Made by a program: the position numbers and the translations under genes. Below are positions 50,789 to 64,000 of a stretch of 64,000 bases of DNA, in pieces. The DNA lies in contig CM024168.1 in the NCBI GenBank assembly GCA_013433145.1, forward strand, positions 1,178,001 to 1,242,000. The letters run 5' to 3'. Every line of letters begins with the position of its first letter. The first letter of the stretch is position 1. The notes under the pieces were generated by a model. That model had not been told where the DNA came from and did not search any database. It saw only the letters and a program-made list of their open reading frames with translations. The stretch comes from Ascaris suum (lineage: Eukaryota; Nematoda; Chromadorea; Rhabditida; Ascarididae).

Positions 50789-51082
50789 ATGATTTTTGAA
50801 ACGATTACGAAGGAAATCATAAGAGATATGAGAGGCAGTGATCGTGTTGAATCGTTGAAAACATCAAATAGAACGCTTCATCATCGAAAACCAATGTCTA
50901 CCAACGGTCCCGATAAACGATTCACAACTGATAGCGCCATTGCATGCTTTTCCACTCAGATTTTTTTAAAATTATATGTATTTAGAATTTTTTATTATAA
51001 TTTTGTACTACAATTATTCATAAATTTTTATTATATGTTTCTTGCATGTTGTCGTTGTTTTCTTCGCCGATTCCCACTTTAA
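50789..51082 (+). other. Unassigned open frame
   Basis: An ATG with an in-frame TGA just upstream opens FETITKEIIRDMRGSDRVES and a basic, polar stretch of about 58 residues before turning hydrophobic and AT-driven. The first part looks coding by composition. No clear donor and no family match. Confidence 0.2.
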
Positions 51083-51416
51083 ACTCCGCCCTCATTCCAC
51101 TCTCATTCACTGAATAATTGCTCTTTTCCTTCTTTACCTTTGCCGAATTTATTTATTGGCTTTCATATGCTCTGCTTCTTCATTTTATTGCTGTCGAACC
51201 ATCGAATTTGTAGATATTTGGTAGGATTTTAATTAAGTGATGCGTTAAATTTAATGCGATAATTGCACTATTGCAATCCGTGGATATGAAATGGTCGCCA
51301 CATAAACTCATTTACTTTCCTAATTATATTTATCATTTATAACACTCAAGAGTTGCGCGCAGGTTTCTTATAACATAAACGAATATATATGCGTATTAGA
51401 GTATGGATAAATAAAT

Positions 51417-51417
<1 letters not shown>

Positions 51418-51507
<90 letters not shown>
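51418..51507. repeat. (TA)n microsatellite, about 90 bp
   Basis: Uninterrupted AT dinucleotide run. Confidence 0.97.
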
Positions 51508-51508
<1 letters not shown>

Positions 51509-54500
51509 CACTGACAAGAAAATCTAGTGATAATGTTAATGAAAGCGTTCGCTCAATTCATTTTAAATATAGAAATGAAGAGAGCGGAAATTACGCATGC
51601 ATGGATTCTCAGGCATGAAATTTTTTTCACATATGAAAACATTTCAATGCCACACCATCTGAAAAGCACTGATTCATCGTCTTTGTTCTTCGACATTTCT
51701 ACTGATAAGCATCAGTGGAGATGATGATGATGAAGACAGAGCACTTCAAATGTCCCTATATTCTTCGTCGCTTACAGCTAAAAGTAATGACCACATATGG
51801 GCACGTATTCGCTCTAAAAATGCGTCGTAGTTTTGAATTTTTATTTCTTTTTACTTAGTGATTTTATGCGAAGTTAAAATACCTGAGAAAGGACGAGAGG
51901 AACCTGATAGAAAATGACGATTGCCTGAATGCCTCAAGCGAACTTATTTAGTCATTTAGAGATTAAATTATTTCTTGTCTCGGATGTTGTTCTAGGAACG
52001 CTTAACGAATAACTTTTCCAGAACCCCTCTCCAGGTATTATAACCTATGAATACAGGTGCTAATTTGTGGTGGGAGGGGCATTACTGGACTATGATGTAC
52101 TTATTTATATCTTTTCATTATATGCTGTGGCCAATTTTGTGAGAGAAAAAAAACACCAAAAGACAGAATAAAGTGAAGAATGTAATTGCCACTTAAAAAT
52201 GATAATTATCTTTTCTAACGTTACCAAATACTTACCACTAATAAACCATAATATTTCAGCTGTGAACTAATTCATCAATAGCAAAATTTTATAAAGTGCT
52301 AGTAGAAAAAACTTTTCAAGAAATGCTTTATGTTGTTATTTCCACATGAAATGACAAAGAGGTTTATTTGATCGTGAATTATACCTCATTGAAATAAATC
52401 AGTCGGAAATATACTTTCGATTTTTCTTTCTAGATTTTTTTCTTCTATCTCTAGCTTTATTGAAATCATTGTTCAATTTAAATTATTCATGCAAAAATAT
52501 ATTGAAGAAAAAAAATTTCTTTTATTGTATTTTAATTAATTATCGAAATGTTTGCATTTATAATTTATTAAAATATTATTAATTTACATATAAACGTATA
52601 CAATTTCTTTTTTTTTTGTTGGAATTTTATTTAGTGAACGAAGTTTCATAATCTATAGATGGTGTATAACTCTTTGGCGTGTGGAAATGAAACTTCAAAT
52701 TTTTGTCTCTTTTTGGCATTTTTTTAAATCAAAAGCTCAGATATGGGAAAAAAGTAATTCTCTTAAATTATCAAGAAATTCAGCAAAAATAATTAACAAA
52801 TATCCTAGAGCAATGGCTAAAAGAACTAACTAACATCCAGATTTTCCTCATGAAATTTATCTGGAAGGATATGAAGCATTCGTGTTTAAATTATTAGAAA
52901 TAATTAGGCTCGCAGTGCAAATATTCGAAATTAATGAACGAATGATTGCTTCAAGTGGTCTTATTAGATGGATTATAATTTCATTTAACGACTACAATGT
53001 AAATAATTAAATCCCATAAGTAAATCTCAACTTTTATCACTTACGCAGTAATTTCCACAATTATTTTATTATTAGAAATCTCAAGTTTTACTTTTTTTCT
53101 TGGTGCATTTCGAAATATTTTAGAGCGTTTGGATGGGTGATAGGTAATATTTGAGTAATGATCATTTCGGCAAATATAACGGATGGCTTATATATAGGAA
53201 TAATTTAGAGAGTAAATCCCATCGGGGGTTCGTTTAGTGGAAGAAACGAAATTGTTCGCAAAGAGATTTTGCAGTGAGAGAGAAAAAAATGCTGATAAAA
53301 AAAAATTCGTGAAGAAAAACGTTGAATAATGCGCATTGTTTTGATCCTCAACGAGAATCTTCCATCAGAAGTGCTCAAAGAGTATCTCTTTAGTGTTCGT
53401 TATTCTATATCAGTTTAACTTGGAAAAAAAGTTTTCTCCTTTTTTCTTGTGGAAAATTTTCATCGAAGAAATTTTTTTCATTAAACGTGAAAAAATATTG
53501 GCGATTTTTTTCGTTACTAGTAAAATTCATCCTTATTTGTCAGAAAATTTATAAGGAGTTTTCCCAAAAGTATTTTTTCTTTCTCAATACTCAAATCCTT
53601 GTTTCTCTTCCCTTATTTTAGGGTAAATAGTCTCCCCTCCTTAAATTCTCAGTTGTGGTAATTTGACTACAGATCGAATTTCCTATTAGAGTAAATTTTT
53701 CTCTCTTATGTTCTTCTTTCCATTGACTTTAAAAGAAGATAATATTATTGTGTTAACGATAGTAAAATATAGTAGATGATAATAAAATTCCACATATAAA
53801 TATGTCAATAATTGACTAAAATATTTGTTACTTTTTCAGCATCATTACTAATAGAATGATTAACTATTATTGAAGTTTATTATTCTAAGAACGTTTTCTA
53901 TTTTTTACTATTACGCTTCCTTTTCTCCTTCTTTTTTTCTAAAAAAATAAATGCAATGCAATTTGCTAAATATGAATATGAATTTAAATATTGCATAATT
54001 TGATGCAATTTAATCAAATAATTTCAATAAAATTAATCACTAAGCCTAAAATTAAGATTTTTTTTTTGTTTGCATCAAATCGTATCGAGTTGATCAATTA
54101 GAAATTTCATTGCAATTGATAACAATTGATTAGCGCTCATCGGTATTGTTCAATTTAATAAAACAATACGTTAGTGGAACACATTTCTTTGTTTATAACA
54201 AAAGAAAAAATCTATCATTGCAAAATATTTCTTTGCTATCCGTTGAATAGCACATAATAAACGGCAAAAAGCAATCTCGATTTCTTACTTTCTATTGCAG
54301 CTTAAAATAACGCAATAAATATAAAATATCGTTGCATTCAAAAATTCACCCAAACATTTTATCGCATACCATTATATATTATTGTCATTGATACGCTAAA
54401 GACGAACATAAATGAATTGTGCAACGAAATGTTTTGTTGTTTTCTGTCTTTCTTGTTTTTGATAAAAGCAATAAAATGTATAGGATGGGGGGGGGGGGGG

Positions 54501-55390
54501 GAGGGGAGAGGGAGGGGGAGGAGGAGGGAAGAAGGGAAAATAAAATGGACGAGGAAAAGAATGCGATGAATAAAGTAATAGTAATTATACTGTTGTACAA
54601 ATAGTTAACATATATCATATCATAGTTTCTTCAAGGCTTATTACCTCGTATATATTTCGCTTTCCATTATTCCTTGGCTTAGCTCTTCTTTTTGGTATTT
54701 CCACTCATTAATGCATAACTTTCATTTTGCGTTGTTTATGCTGTTGCTAGCAAGTTATAAGGAGTGGTTGGCAGGGGGGGGGGGGGGTGGATGTTTAATG
54801 GCCTTTCATTTGATTTACGATTTCTCTCACTTTTATTGTTTCAGAAAAATTGTCCACTAAAATATGTTGATTTATTTTTTGTCTTTGATACATCATTTGC
54901 ATAGTTTATTATGGCAAAATCACCCAATGCGTATGATGCAATTCAATTCGACCATTTTGTGGATCAGACATAAGCTATATGCAATTGCTAGGCTTAACAA
55001 TGAGCTAGCTACCTGAACGTAATATAGTTTCTTTTTTATCTCTCATGCAAAGCATTGCAAATTACAAAGGACTTGTATTGCATTTTATATTTGCTTAGTC
55101 TATGAGACATAAGGAACTCATATTGTTGCAACGTTTAATAACAATTTTAGACATTTTAGACTTTATGCAACTTTGCATAATATAATGCTGAAAAAAATTT
55201 CCAGTAACTCTCTACTCGAGTATACCGAAAATCTCCTTAATTAATTGAACGATCCATGCTTCACATATTGCGACTAAATAGAAGCCATAAATACGCAGCA
55301 AATGCAATATTAATGAAAATACAAAGTGAGAAAAGAAACCTACAAGATTGGATGTTATATCATTTCACCATTTTGGCGTATGTTTCCACT

Positions 55391-55470
55391 AATTGCATAT
55401 TGCTTGCATATTGCATATTGCTTATTGCCTATTGCATATTGTTTATTGCAAATTACCTATTGCGTATTGC
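55391..55470. repeat. Degenerate ATTGC(A/T)TATTGC array
   Basis: About nine ATTGC cores separated by TTAT, CATA or similar, for example TTGCATATTGCTTATTGCC. The same core is enriched on the other strand at 10200-10265 and 10545-10605. Confidence 0.8.
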
Positions 55471-55773
55471 TTCCACTAGTTTACTTTGCGATCAGTTTTT
55501 CCACGACGCATTTAGCTAGAAAATATTTGCGCTGTAGTTAAGACATTTCCGGTGTGTAAATCGCGGTTGTGATTTATGTATGTTGCAATGTGGTTGTCAT
55601 GCCACTCGTACTGAACTGCAATGTTCTTGACTTTCAACTACACGATGAATATATTTCTTGCACTTGAGCCATCTGTCCTTTATTATTGTTGTAGACGATC
55701 TCATAGAAAGGATTTCGATATAGAAGATAGTTTCATCAGAAAGTGTGACAAACTTACTCTGTTGAAATGGGCG

Positions 55774-55843
55774 AAATATTTCGTTTCCTCAAATATATTT
55801 ATGCAATTTATTGCATAAATATATTTGAGGAAACGAAATATTT
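55774..55843. repeat. Perfect palindrome, 33-bp arms, 4-nt loop
   Basis: Arms 55774-55806 and 55811-55843 are exact reverse complements around the loop TTTA. Base 55773 and base 55844 no longer pair, so the symmetry ends sharply. Confidence 0.97.
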
Positions 55844-56081
55844 AGCATTCCTAGTCAAAAACCCACAAAATATGGCCAATGCAAGTAAATGTGATGGTTC
55901 CACATTTGCATATTTTAGGTATCAATTTTTGGTTTGCTAGTATCTAACACTGAAATTATTATTCATCGATGTAATTTGCAACTACCGCCGCCTTTTATCA
56001 CCTACTATTTAAATCAACCGGCGAAAGGAAAATACTTATGGAGTATCGCGATATTCGATTTTGTTGTTTGCATTCACTTAG

Positions 56082-56279
56082 AACACATTATGGCGATGGT
56101 GTCGTATGCGTGCATATATTTCGCGTGAAGACTCGAACGCAGTACTGACAACACTCAACGTGTTCGTCGGTCGTCGGTTTAAATTGTTAACTAGTGATAC
56201 CAGATCCGTTGTACACCGGGTACCATATCTGTATCGGCTATACATTAGGAGTGATCGAACACGCAGAGCTGACGAATGA
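56082..56279 (+). other. Exon-like open frame in a GC-richer patch
   Basis: After TTCACTTAG the frame NTLWRWCRMRAYISREDSNA continues open for 65 codons to TGA in a locally GC-richer segment. It is arginine-rich. I do not recognise it. Confidence 0.25.
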
Positions 56280-57806
56280 AAACGCCCACAGTAGATCAGT
56301 GAGGCGCCTGCGCGGTCAGCAAAATGACTGACACGTATTTGTTAACTTGATGCGCACACTACTTCCACGCGTTATCAGAGAACGCTTGTCAATAAATTCT
56401 AAGCTTAACTAGTGCTCACTTTATCATAAAATATTAAGCATTAGAGACAATTAAATATGCGTAAAATTTGCATACATCTTATGATCGATTAGATGAATTA
56501 AGTGATTTTTGATCGATTGATCATTGAAAATGCCAATATATGAGTGCATGTATTTTATTGATTATTTAAGTTTTCTCAATATTGCTGATCTCAACTGTTT
56601 ACTCGGCGCTATTTTTCATTTCTGCCTTATTTGCAACGATCTGTGAATTTCTTGTTTTCGAGTAATAATGATCATAATGTTGGTTAGAACGGAACTTCAA
56701 TTTCACTGTAAAGCAGAAATAGCTTTTTCGTTCGAAAAGGAGGAAAAGCTGAGAGAGGAGAAGATGGATGAGGGAAAAATCTGAAATTTTTCTCCACAAT
56801 ATTTTTGAAATCTCTTTACCTCATTTTCTAAAAAAAATACTCTTCTCTAATTTTTCCATAAGCTATTAAATGCCCTATTAAGTCAATAAGGTCATAAAAA
56901 TAAATAAATGGCCTTCAAATTTGCATATAGTGGGTGATTTTGTTGCCATAAAAGAATGACGAAAAGAATACTAAGTGGCCATAAAACATGAAAGGTGGAA
57001 TAAATAATCAAGTGGTGCGATGCGCGATTTTATGAATGTATTGTGCCTATTTTCGTTTTTATTATTAGCAGCATTGACACTTCGTTAGTGAATGTGATGC
57101 GCACAATACGACACTCCCCCATTTATTGTTCATTTGGTATTGCGCCGGTTTTCGGTGAACACTAATTGGCATTCTCCTCATATCACTTATTTTACTTGTC
57201 TCATTTATTCTATAGGTTTTAAGCGTTTTTTTTTTCTATTCTTATTTCTTTCATATTATCTGCTTCATGTATGTTTAAAAATTTCTCATACTCTTGTATT
57301 TCAAAAAATTCATATTTCATTGCGATGCTGAAAATGCGCAATTTCAATTATTGCATTAAGAAAGGATAAGGATTTTCTATAGTTATAAAAAAAGCATGAA
57401 AAATTTTCCTTTGAAGTGTTTCTCAAATTTTATTCGTGGAGTGCTAATTTTTTTTTTTTTTTTGATTTGCCGATTACCTAAACGCTTTCTAATTTCTCTT
57501 TGCATTGATTGATGGCTTCATAAATCGGAAATTACTACATGAAAGGACGCTAAGAATTACAATTTTATTAGTTTCTTAAGTAAGTCACAATATTTTATCG
57601 ACAGTATTTTTTCTCGCGAATAGAAGATTATAATATTTGTGAGAGGTTTTTAATCAATGCTGCTTTGTGCCGATGCAATCGTCGCATTTATTTGTGATGT
57701 TTAATAATTGCCGCTTGACGATTTTCTGTCGAACTATTCGAAAAATTTGCTCAGGTAATGCCACAAAAATCGATTCGATTCAACTTGTTTTGCAAGCGTA
57801 AAAACT

Positions 57807-57950
57807 TAAATTGTTGCTCACCTAATTTACCTGTTAAATGAGGGAACAGTAGCATTTACACCTATGCTTAAATATTAAATTGTTAGTCATCTGGTGTTAC
57901 CTGTTAAATGAGGGACAACAGCATTTACACGTGTGCTTAAATAATGTTGC
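57807..57950. repeat. 70-bp tandem duplication, diverged
   Basis: Two copies sharing TTACCTGTTAAATGAGGGA and GCATTTACACNTNTGCTTAA at a 70-bp spacing. Confidence 0.85.
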
Positions 57951-60900
57951 CAACTTCACCTGCGTCCTTTTTTTTTGCTAGAACATTGAACGCATTAAGA
58001 AAATTGCATCTTTTATTAAGGCGAATAGCAACGTTGAAAAAACACCTTTATTTAATAAAAGGTAAAAGCTCATTTAAAAGTAGTGGGATGCGTGAATTTT
58101 TGTTGAATTTAAATGATATTTTTGAAATATATTGGCAGCAAAAAAATTGATGAGTTCATTTCAATTTTCAGTGATCTATTTTGCATATATTTTGATTTTC
58201 TATAGAAGTTCAATATATTATGAGTTGGAATTTTTATACACTTAAAGGCATGCATAAAAATTTGAGGAAATGAAATTTTTTTAAAAATATATACGAGCGA
58301 TTTCTTAACAACATGAAATAGAATAATCGGAAATTGCAGACAAGTGCATGCCTATTTATTTTGCAGCATTTCATTTATTTATTTCTTTATAGAGCATTAA
58401 TCGTGATCGCAATCGGTATTTCTTTAATGAAAAGAAGCGGCAATGAATGAAATTTTTGCCGAACAGAAAAAAACCTCTTCTATCAAAGCAATACGCGCAT
58501 ATTTGTTAGCACTCTATTCAATCGTTAGATAATGTTTTCGTTACGTTATTTATCTCAATGGATCTGTAATTCTTTTTTTCTTCAGAGATCTTTGAATGTA
58601 TAAATTATTGATTTTTTTTGTATAATTTGAAAAAAAAATCCATCATATTTAGCCTAATATTATTGAATGAAAATATTAGGATTATGCTAAAAATTTCTCT
58701 CTCAATTTTGAAATTCCAAAGTTCCGAAAAAAAATAATCATTCTACCTTAATTAATGAAAATTGCTGCAATATTAATCACAAAAATATTGGATGAAATGT
58801 TTCTTCTTTTTTTTTTGAATCCATCTCTAATTGCTGAGACGATTTTTTTTTAAATTTATATATGATTGTTCAACTTCGTAAGCATTATTCAAGCATTCTT
58901 TGTAAATATTCTTCAAATATCGTTACAAAATATTCGCGTCCGATTGAAATTCGAATCGTTTTTCCTGAAATCATTACAATATTTTCTTTAATTTTTTCAT
59001 TTTTTTCTCTTTTTCCGTAACATTTTCATATAATATAATATTACGCTGAAGTAAAAATATTAGGATAATTTTTGCAGAAATTATTAGCATATTTTCATTG
59101 ATAATATTTTTCCTTCTTTTTCAATGACGTCGTTATATGATGTTTTTTTTGTTGTTGTTGTTGTTTTACTATGTAATGAAAAAAAGTCTTAAAATCGTAC
59201 CCGATGAAATTTAATGGTACCAGTAAAAAAATTGAATAGGATTGAATGAACAATTTCACTATCATAGGTTTGGAATATTTTCATGTTCTATGATATACTG
59301 ATAGTACAAAAATTTGCTATTAGAGAGTGATAGTTGATTAGTTCTTATCATATCATTAGAGATTCACACATTGAATTCATAGGTAATTCATAAAGACGGC
59401 CTCAAGCTATCACGTCCCTTATATCGATAACCTTTCGCTTTCGTTTAGAGCTTAACTCATTAAAGTGCGCCGAACCATGATTACGCATATGAATATATAT
59501 CTGGCACGCTCCATTACAGTGCTCATTTGAATTACTAGAACTAAATAAATAGTAAGTAAAACGGTAAGCAATAAATCAATAAAAGAAGGAAATAGACACT
59601 ACACATATATATAGATAACGTCTTATGATAACTGTATAAATACAAAGTGCATAATGAAAAAAAATTCGTATATAATATCAGCCGATTCTATAGTTAACGA
59701 TCAGCTGAATTCTTGGAATATATTCTCAAAATAATCTCATTGATTCTCATCCTTTTGTGGAAATCACCAATGACAATTGTTGTGTTTCACATGAATAAAT
59801 TTTTGAAGTTATTGTATATAAATAATGCGGATTGATTCATTTCCCAAAGTATTCATCGTTTATTTTTATCGCTTCCAATTTATGTTTATTTTATATTTCC
59901 CTTTAAATTCTCTGTATAATTCTTTGCATTGACCTTTTCAATTCTTTTCAAAAGAAGCTTGTTGACTAGAGGAGGTTTATTGACGTTATAGATATGCAAA
60001 TTCCGGCTATATTTCACATACTTCTAAATAAATAAAAAGAAGTCGAAGATGAGAGGCGAATGAGTGACGATATTCTTTACACTTCAATTCTTAATTTTTG
60101 AATATTTTTGCATCAATTTGTTGTAGTTGACACTGATTGTTTTATATTATCAAATGCGATGAATATAATTAATTTCTATCGGAATTGTTTGCATCGAATT
60201 TTTAAGCACTGTGAAAAAAAGTGAATATATTTCGGAAATAAACACATAAAGAATTTATTTAAAAAAAAAAACAATATAATACAATTAGCAATATCACTAT
60301 GAAGTCCTGTTTGTTTTTCCCTTGCCGAACCACTTGACTTTATTATTTATGTTCGCCGAAAGGATGATGTATTTGCATAAAAATGCAGGTAATAATTAAC
60401 TGTCTTGTTAGGTAATACACCTGGCGCATATAAGAAATAATCCTAGCCTGAGGAAATGAGCACTTAGAAAGGATATCATTTCGTACTTTTCACTTATTAG
60501 TGATTCGCTACGCAAAAATGTTGAACACCAGATTATAATGAGAAACTGCAGATGTATCAATGAGACAGCGTTTCTCTTCAGTGCTAAATCATATCTTTTA
60601 TGCCTATAACATAGTTTGTGTTTCTTTTCTGGCTGGAGCCGGGTGGAGCGGGAGCCTGTGGCGAATGGGAGGAGGGGGGGGGGGTTGGAGGGATTTGGCC
60701 ATATACGTATAACCGATCCGAAGAGAAAAGTTTCCATTTTCTATTCATGTGGTTTTTTCTCTCCGCTTTGCTTTGTCTATAGCTATCATTGTTGATCGTT
60801 TTTGCTAAAATTTTTTTGATTCTTTTTGATTTTTTTCCATTAGAAATCTTCTCAAAAGTGGAGCGTTTAATCTGAGCATTCGAATAGCATTCGCCATTGA

Positions 60901-62479
60901 AAAGAAACTGATGCAGTTGCACTTTTTCAAGAAAGTTTTTACTTAACAACCGATTTCCACAAAGTTAAATTATTTAATAATCGATCTTTACACTTATCTC
61001 TAAACGGTCTCAAAAGTGCGCTAACCTAATTTGTATATACTCCTTTAAAGTAACATATAAGCATAAATTGCAAGAAAATATTACTCGAGATATATTGTAA
61101 TCTTATCGCAATATTCGGTTACCGATTCAAGGCTATTATCAGTCTCTAAAGTTTAGATTTTTATCATATCCGATAATAAGTTGAAATAAACGCAAGAAGT
61201 TGAAATGCAAATTTTACTCAGCAATTTTCAGTTTCTTTTATTTTAGTTATAGTCATATTGTGCGGTTTTTATGCATTCCAAAAATGTATATGAGAGACAC
61301 TCATTTGTTAATGTTTACATGGCCTCCAAATAGAGTCGCGTTACTGAACGTGTTTCCTTATGACAGCACAAACTAGTCGGTGAGTCTCTAAAATGAGCGG
61401 AAAAAAAGGAGTAGAAGAGGGTAGCTGTGAACAATTGTAGAATTAAGTAAAAAGAGTAATAAATACGAAATATTGCTTGATAAATAAATAATTCAATCTT
61501 TTCATTACAGTTTAAGATATAAGTATATTTAACTCAACTAATTGCCTTGTGAAGTAAAGTCTATTTATGCGTTTTCAACCTTTTTTTTAAATGAAATTAA
61601 AGAATAGCAAAGAAATAAAACAACATCATTGAATTAATTTAAATATCATTCAATCATTTAGTTGTGATTGCATTAATAGACTTAATTTCATTTAAATTTA
61701 AATTTGCATAAATAAAATGTTCAGTCAAAAAAAAAATCGACTATAATCTATTTGCCGCTCTAAAATATTGAATACATTTCGAATATCATCGGCTATTAGT
61801 TCGATCATAAATACTTTCAATAGAAACGGCATCTTCAATTGTTCGGCGCAAACACACAAAAGCACCTGTACAAATATGAAAAATGTTTATTCCATTGGTT
61901 TCACTTTAGTGACGAAAATTTCGTTCATATTCTTGAATCTACACTACACTATGAGATCAAATATTTCTCTTTTGCTAGTAAGTCTGTGTTCATAGATACT
62001 ATTGAAGTTATTTTGTTTGTAAATGGTTGATTGAATTTCACTAAATTTACGGCGGCTTTCAAATCCCTCTAAAGAGGATGGTATATGCGTAGTGAAAAAA
62101 AGACACTTATATGAATGAATACAGAGAAATTGTTTTACAATATATTGGCTAACTTCAGAAAATTGAATTCATCACATCAAACATCAAAGATAGATGGTAT
62201 ACGCCAACCTTTTCGAATGAAACTAAAAGTTTTTATGAGAACGACAAATTTTTTTAAAGCAATTTTCTTGTTTGGGAGGGAAAAATAAACGTTTAATGTG
62301 AAAGATGACAGAGGAAATATTTGAAATTCAAAAGTTTAGCCATCATAAATTACGAAAAAATGTTTGAATATCAGAAGTCAAAAATTCTGGATACTGGACG
62401 ACGATAGGATAACGGAAGTTAGCAGTGAATGCTAGTGAATGAAAAGGATAGCAACATGGATCGACAGGTGGAAAGTTAC

Positions 62480-62599
62480 CTGTAGGTTTTTGATCTTCAC
62501 CGACGTGTTTTTGGTGCATTCCCGCTTGCCTATGTGTGTCGCCTCTGTTTACTCTTAGAGTCTTTGTGAATTTGCTAACAACGCTCACAATCGAACGAA
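62480..62599 (-). CDS. Candidate exon of an unknown minus-strand gene
   Basis: A 120-nt segment between TGTTGATGCAG and ACAG-GTAACT is open in one frame, with SIVSVVSKFTKTLRVNRGDT and HQKHVGEDQKPT. Splice borders and polar composition look genuine. Neighbouring exons and identity are unknown. Confidence 0.35.
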
Positions 62600-63430
62600 C
62601 TGCATCAACAGCTCATCGGTTCAATTTCCTATTGCGGGCTTCTTTTTCTTTTCGTTAAAGGCAGCTTATGATCTACCGAATTTCTAGTATTTGATCTATT
62701 CATGAAATAGTTTTCAACTGTCTGTGTTTGTTTTACTTAACTCATGGATGTCGTTTTTTAAAAATTGATTAATGGATCGCTCCTAGCGTAGTACTTATTT
62801 GATGCACAATTAAATCCTTCATTTACTGTAAAAGTCCTTTTTTGATCAATTGCAATTCAGCTGGAAATACTTTTGCATGAATTTGCAAATCAAAAATTCA
62901 AGCAAACTAATTTTGCAATAAATTTTTTTTTTTGCATGATTGCAATCTATATAGCTATCAATGAAATAATTGCAATCATTCAATCAGCTATTGTCCAATT
63001 CTTCTTCTTTTGAAAGAATTGAATAGTTAACGAATTTTGCAATAATAATTGCATTATGATGTTGCATTGTAATTTCTTTTCGTCGGTATTTCGTTCGGAT
63101 GTTCATTTCAATATTGAAAAAAGTTATTCTTTAATTTATATGCAATGATTTTTCTTGTTTTATTCTTAGAAAATTTTTCAATCCTATTCGCGCATAAATA
63201 TGCTCGAAAACTTCGATTCAAATATTTTAAACAATTAAAGAGTAAATGCTTTAATTCTATATGATTTTAAAGGCTTTTTTATTGAAATTTTTACGAGCGA
63301 AGAAAAAAAGAGACTAAAATTTTCAAAAAAAAAAAAAACTCGAAACAGTAAGTAACATATCGCAAATAATTTAATTCTTCATTATCGATGCAATTGTATA
63401 ATAGTGAGGTATGCATAATAATGTTTCCAG

Positions 63431-63645
63431 GTGTGATATTGATAAGTTCAACGAAGCGTGAAGGTCACATCTTTTATTGCTCATTAGCCGATATCACTGC
63501 CATATTTTGGACGATGATATTACGACATATACAACAATTTATTTTATTATATTTTCTTAATTCAGCCGATTCACAGAAAATTCTCGAATTTATACGAACT
63601 GAACGTGCCGCTTCATATGTGAGCAATTTTATTCCTCAATATTAA
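63431..63645 (+). CDS. Candidate 3'-terminal exons of an unknown plus-strand gene
   Basis: Exon 63431-63463 (after GTTTCCAG, donor G-GTCACA) joins in phase to exon 63566-63645 (after TTAATTCAG). The second reads ADSQKILEFIRTERAASYVS and NFIPQY then TAA, with AATAAA four bases after the stop (63649-63654). Alternatively the frame is read straight through. Family unknown. Confidence 0.35.
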
Positions 63646-64000
63646 ACTAATAAAGTCACTAATTTTTTAAAATATTACTTATTATTTGTTATATTATTGT
63701 TATTATTAATTTGTGCAAATTTAGATGCCACTATATGAGCGTGAAAGAGGAGTTATAAGATGAATATTGCAAGTGTAATTTTCTTTTTAACGCCCTATGT
63801 ACGATAATTGCGAAAATAGTAATATCGCTGCATGATCAGTGGGAATTACCCACAAAATTCCCTGGGAATTACTATTTCTTTTTTCTTTCTTCCCACTATT
63901 CTTCCCGAGAAAATTCCAGTCATTTATTGAAACCAATCGGACTTATTTAAATGCGCACTTGTCTTTTTTTGTTGCATTTGAGCAACTTATGCTGTTGTCT

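Larger units (their letters stand above)
49430..64000. other. AT-rich region with no recognised gene
   Basis: Mostly A/T runs, microsatellites and TTGCAT-type motifs. Isolated exon-like frames occur at 50789-51082 (+), 51716-51783 (+), 56082-56279 (+), 62480-62599 (-) and 63431-63645 (+). I cannot join them into a gene or name a family. Confidence 0.5.

Noticed and set aside
54385..54618. ORFs on both strands across a poly-G tract
   Set aside because: Low-complexity translation of the 15-G run and neighbouring GGA repeats.
60584..60949. 121-codon minus-strand ORF with a proline-rich tail
   Set aside because: Composition follows an A-rich then C-rich strand, with no clear splice borders or homology.

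Overview
This is an AT-rich, intron-rich animal window with no bacterial features. I infer a nematode or similar invertebrate. The grounds are the AT bias, short exons with compact TTTCAG-type acceptors, a TRAF protein without a RING finger, and an acceptor directly before one start codon that could be a trans-splice site. The sequence alone does not prove the taxon. All three recognised genes were assembled by hand from exons whose reading frames join exactly across introns.

Layout. (1) Positions 1-6,311, minus strand: the 5' part of INTS4 (Integrator subunit 4, HEAT repeats), eight exons, running off the left edge. (2) 6,312-11,768: intergenic, with one orphan candidate exon and small repeats. 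(3) 11,769-38,130, minus strand: a complete P4-ATPase lipid flippase of the ATP8A / TAT-1 type. It has 30 exons, about 26 kb, and a predicted 1,203 residues with every catalytic motif. (4) 38,131-44,726: a near-perfect GC-rich hairpin, a minus-strand exon-like ORF, a decayed CR1/Jockey-like LINE and some unassigned plus-strand exon-like pieces. (5) 44,727-49,362, plus strand: a six-exon TRAF gene of 302 residues with one TRAF-type zinc finger, a short helical linker and a MATH/TRAF-C domain. (6) 49,363-64,000: mostly non-coding AT-rich DNA with microsatellites, a perfect 33-bp-arm palindrome and several isolated exon-like ORFs I cannot assign.

The flippase and TRAF genes are transcribed divergently, about 6.6 kb apart. 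Nothing in the sequence ties the three genes into one pathway: INTS4 acts in nuclear RNA 3'-end cleavage, ATP8A moves phosphatidylserine across membranes, and TRAF is a signalling adaptor. No tRNA, rRNA or CRISPR array was seen. I found no strong case for a wholly new system. The most unusual items are the two long hairpins, an in-frame 24-nt micro-exon candidate in the flippase, the RING-less TRAF, and a cysteine-rich antisense ORF inside a flippase intron.
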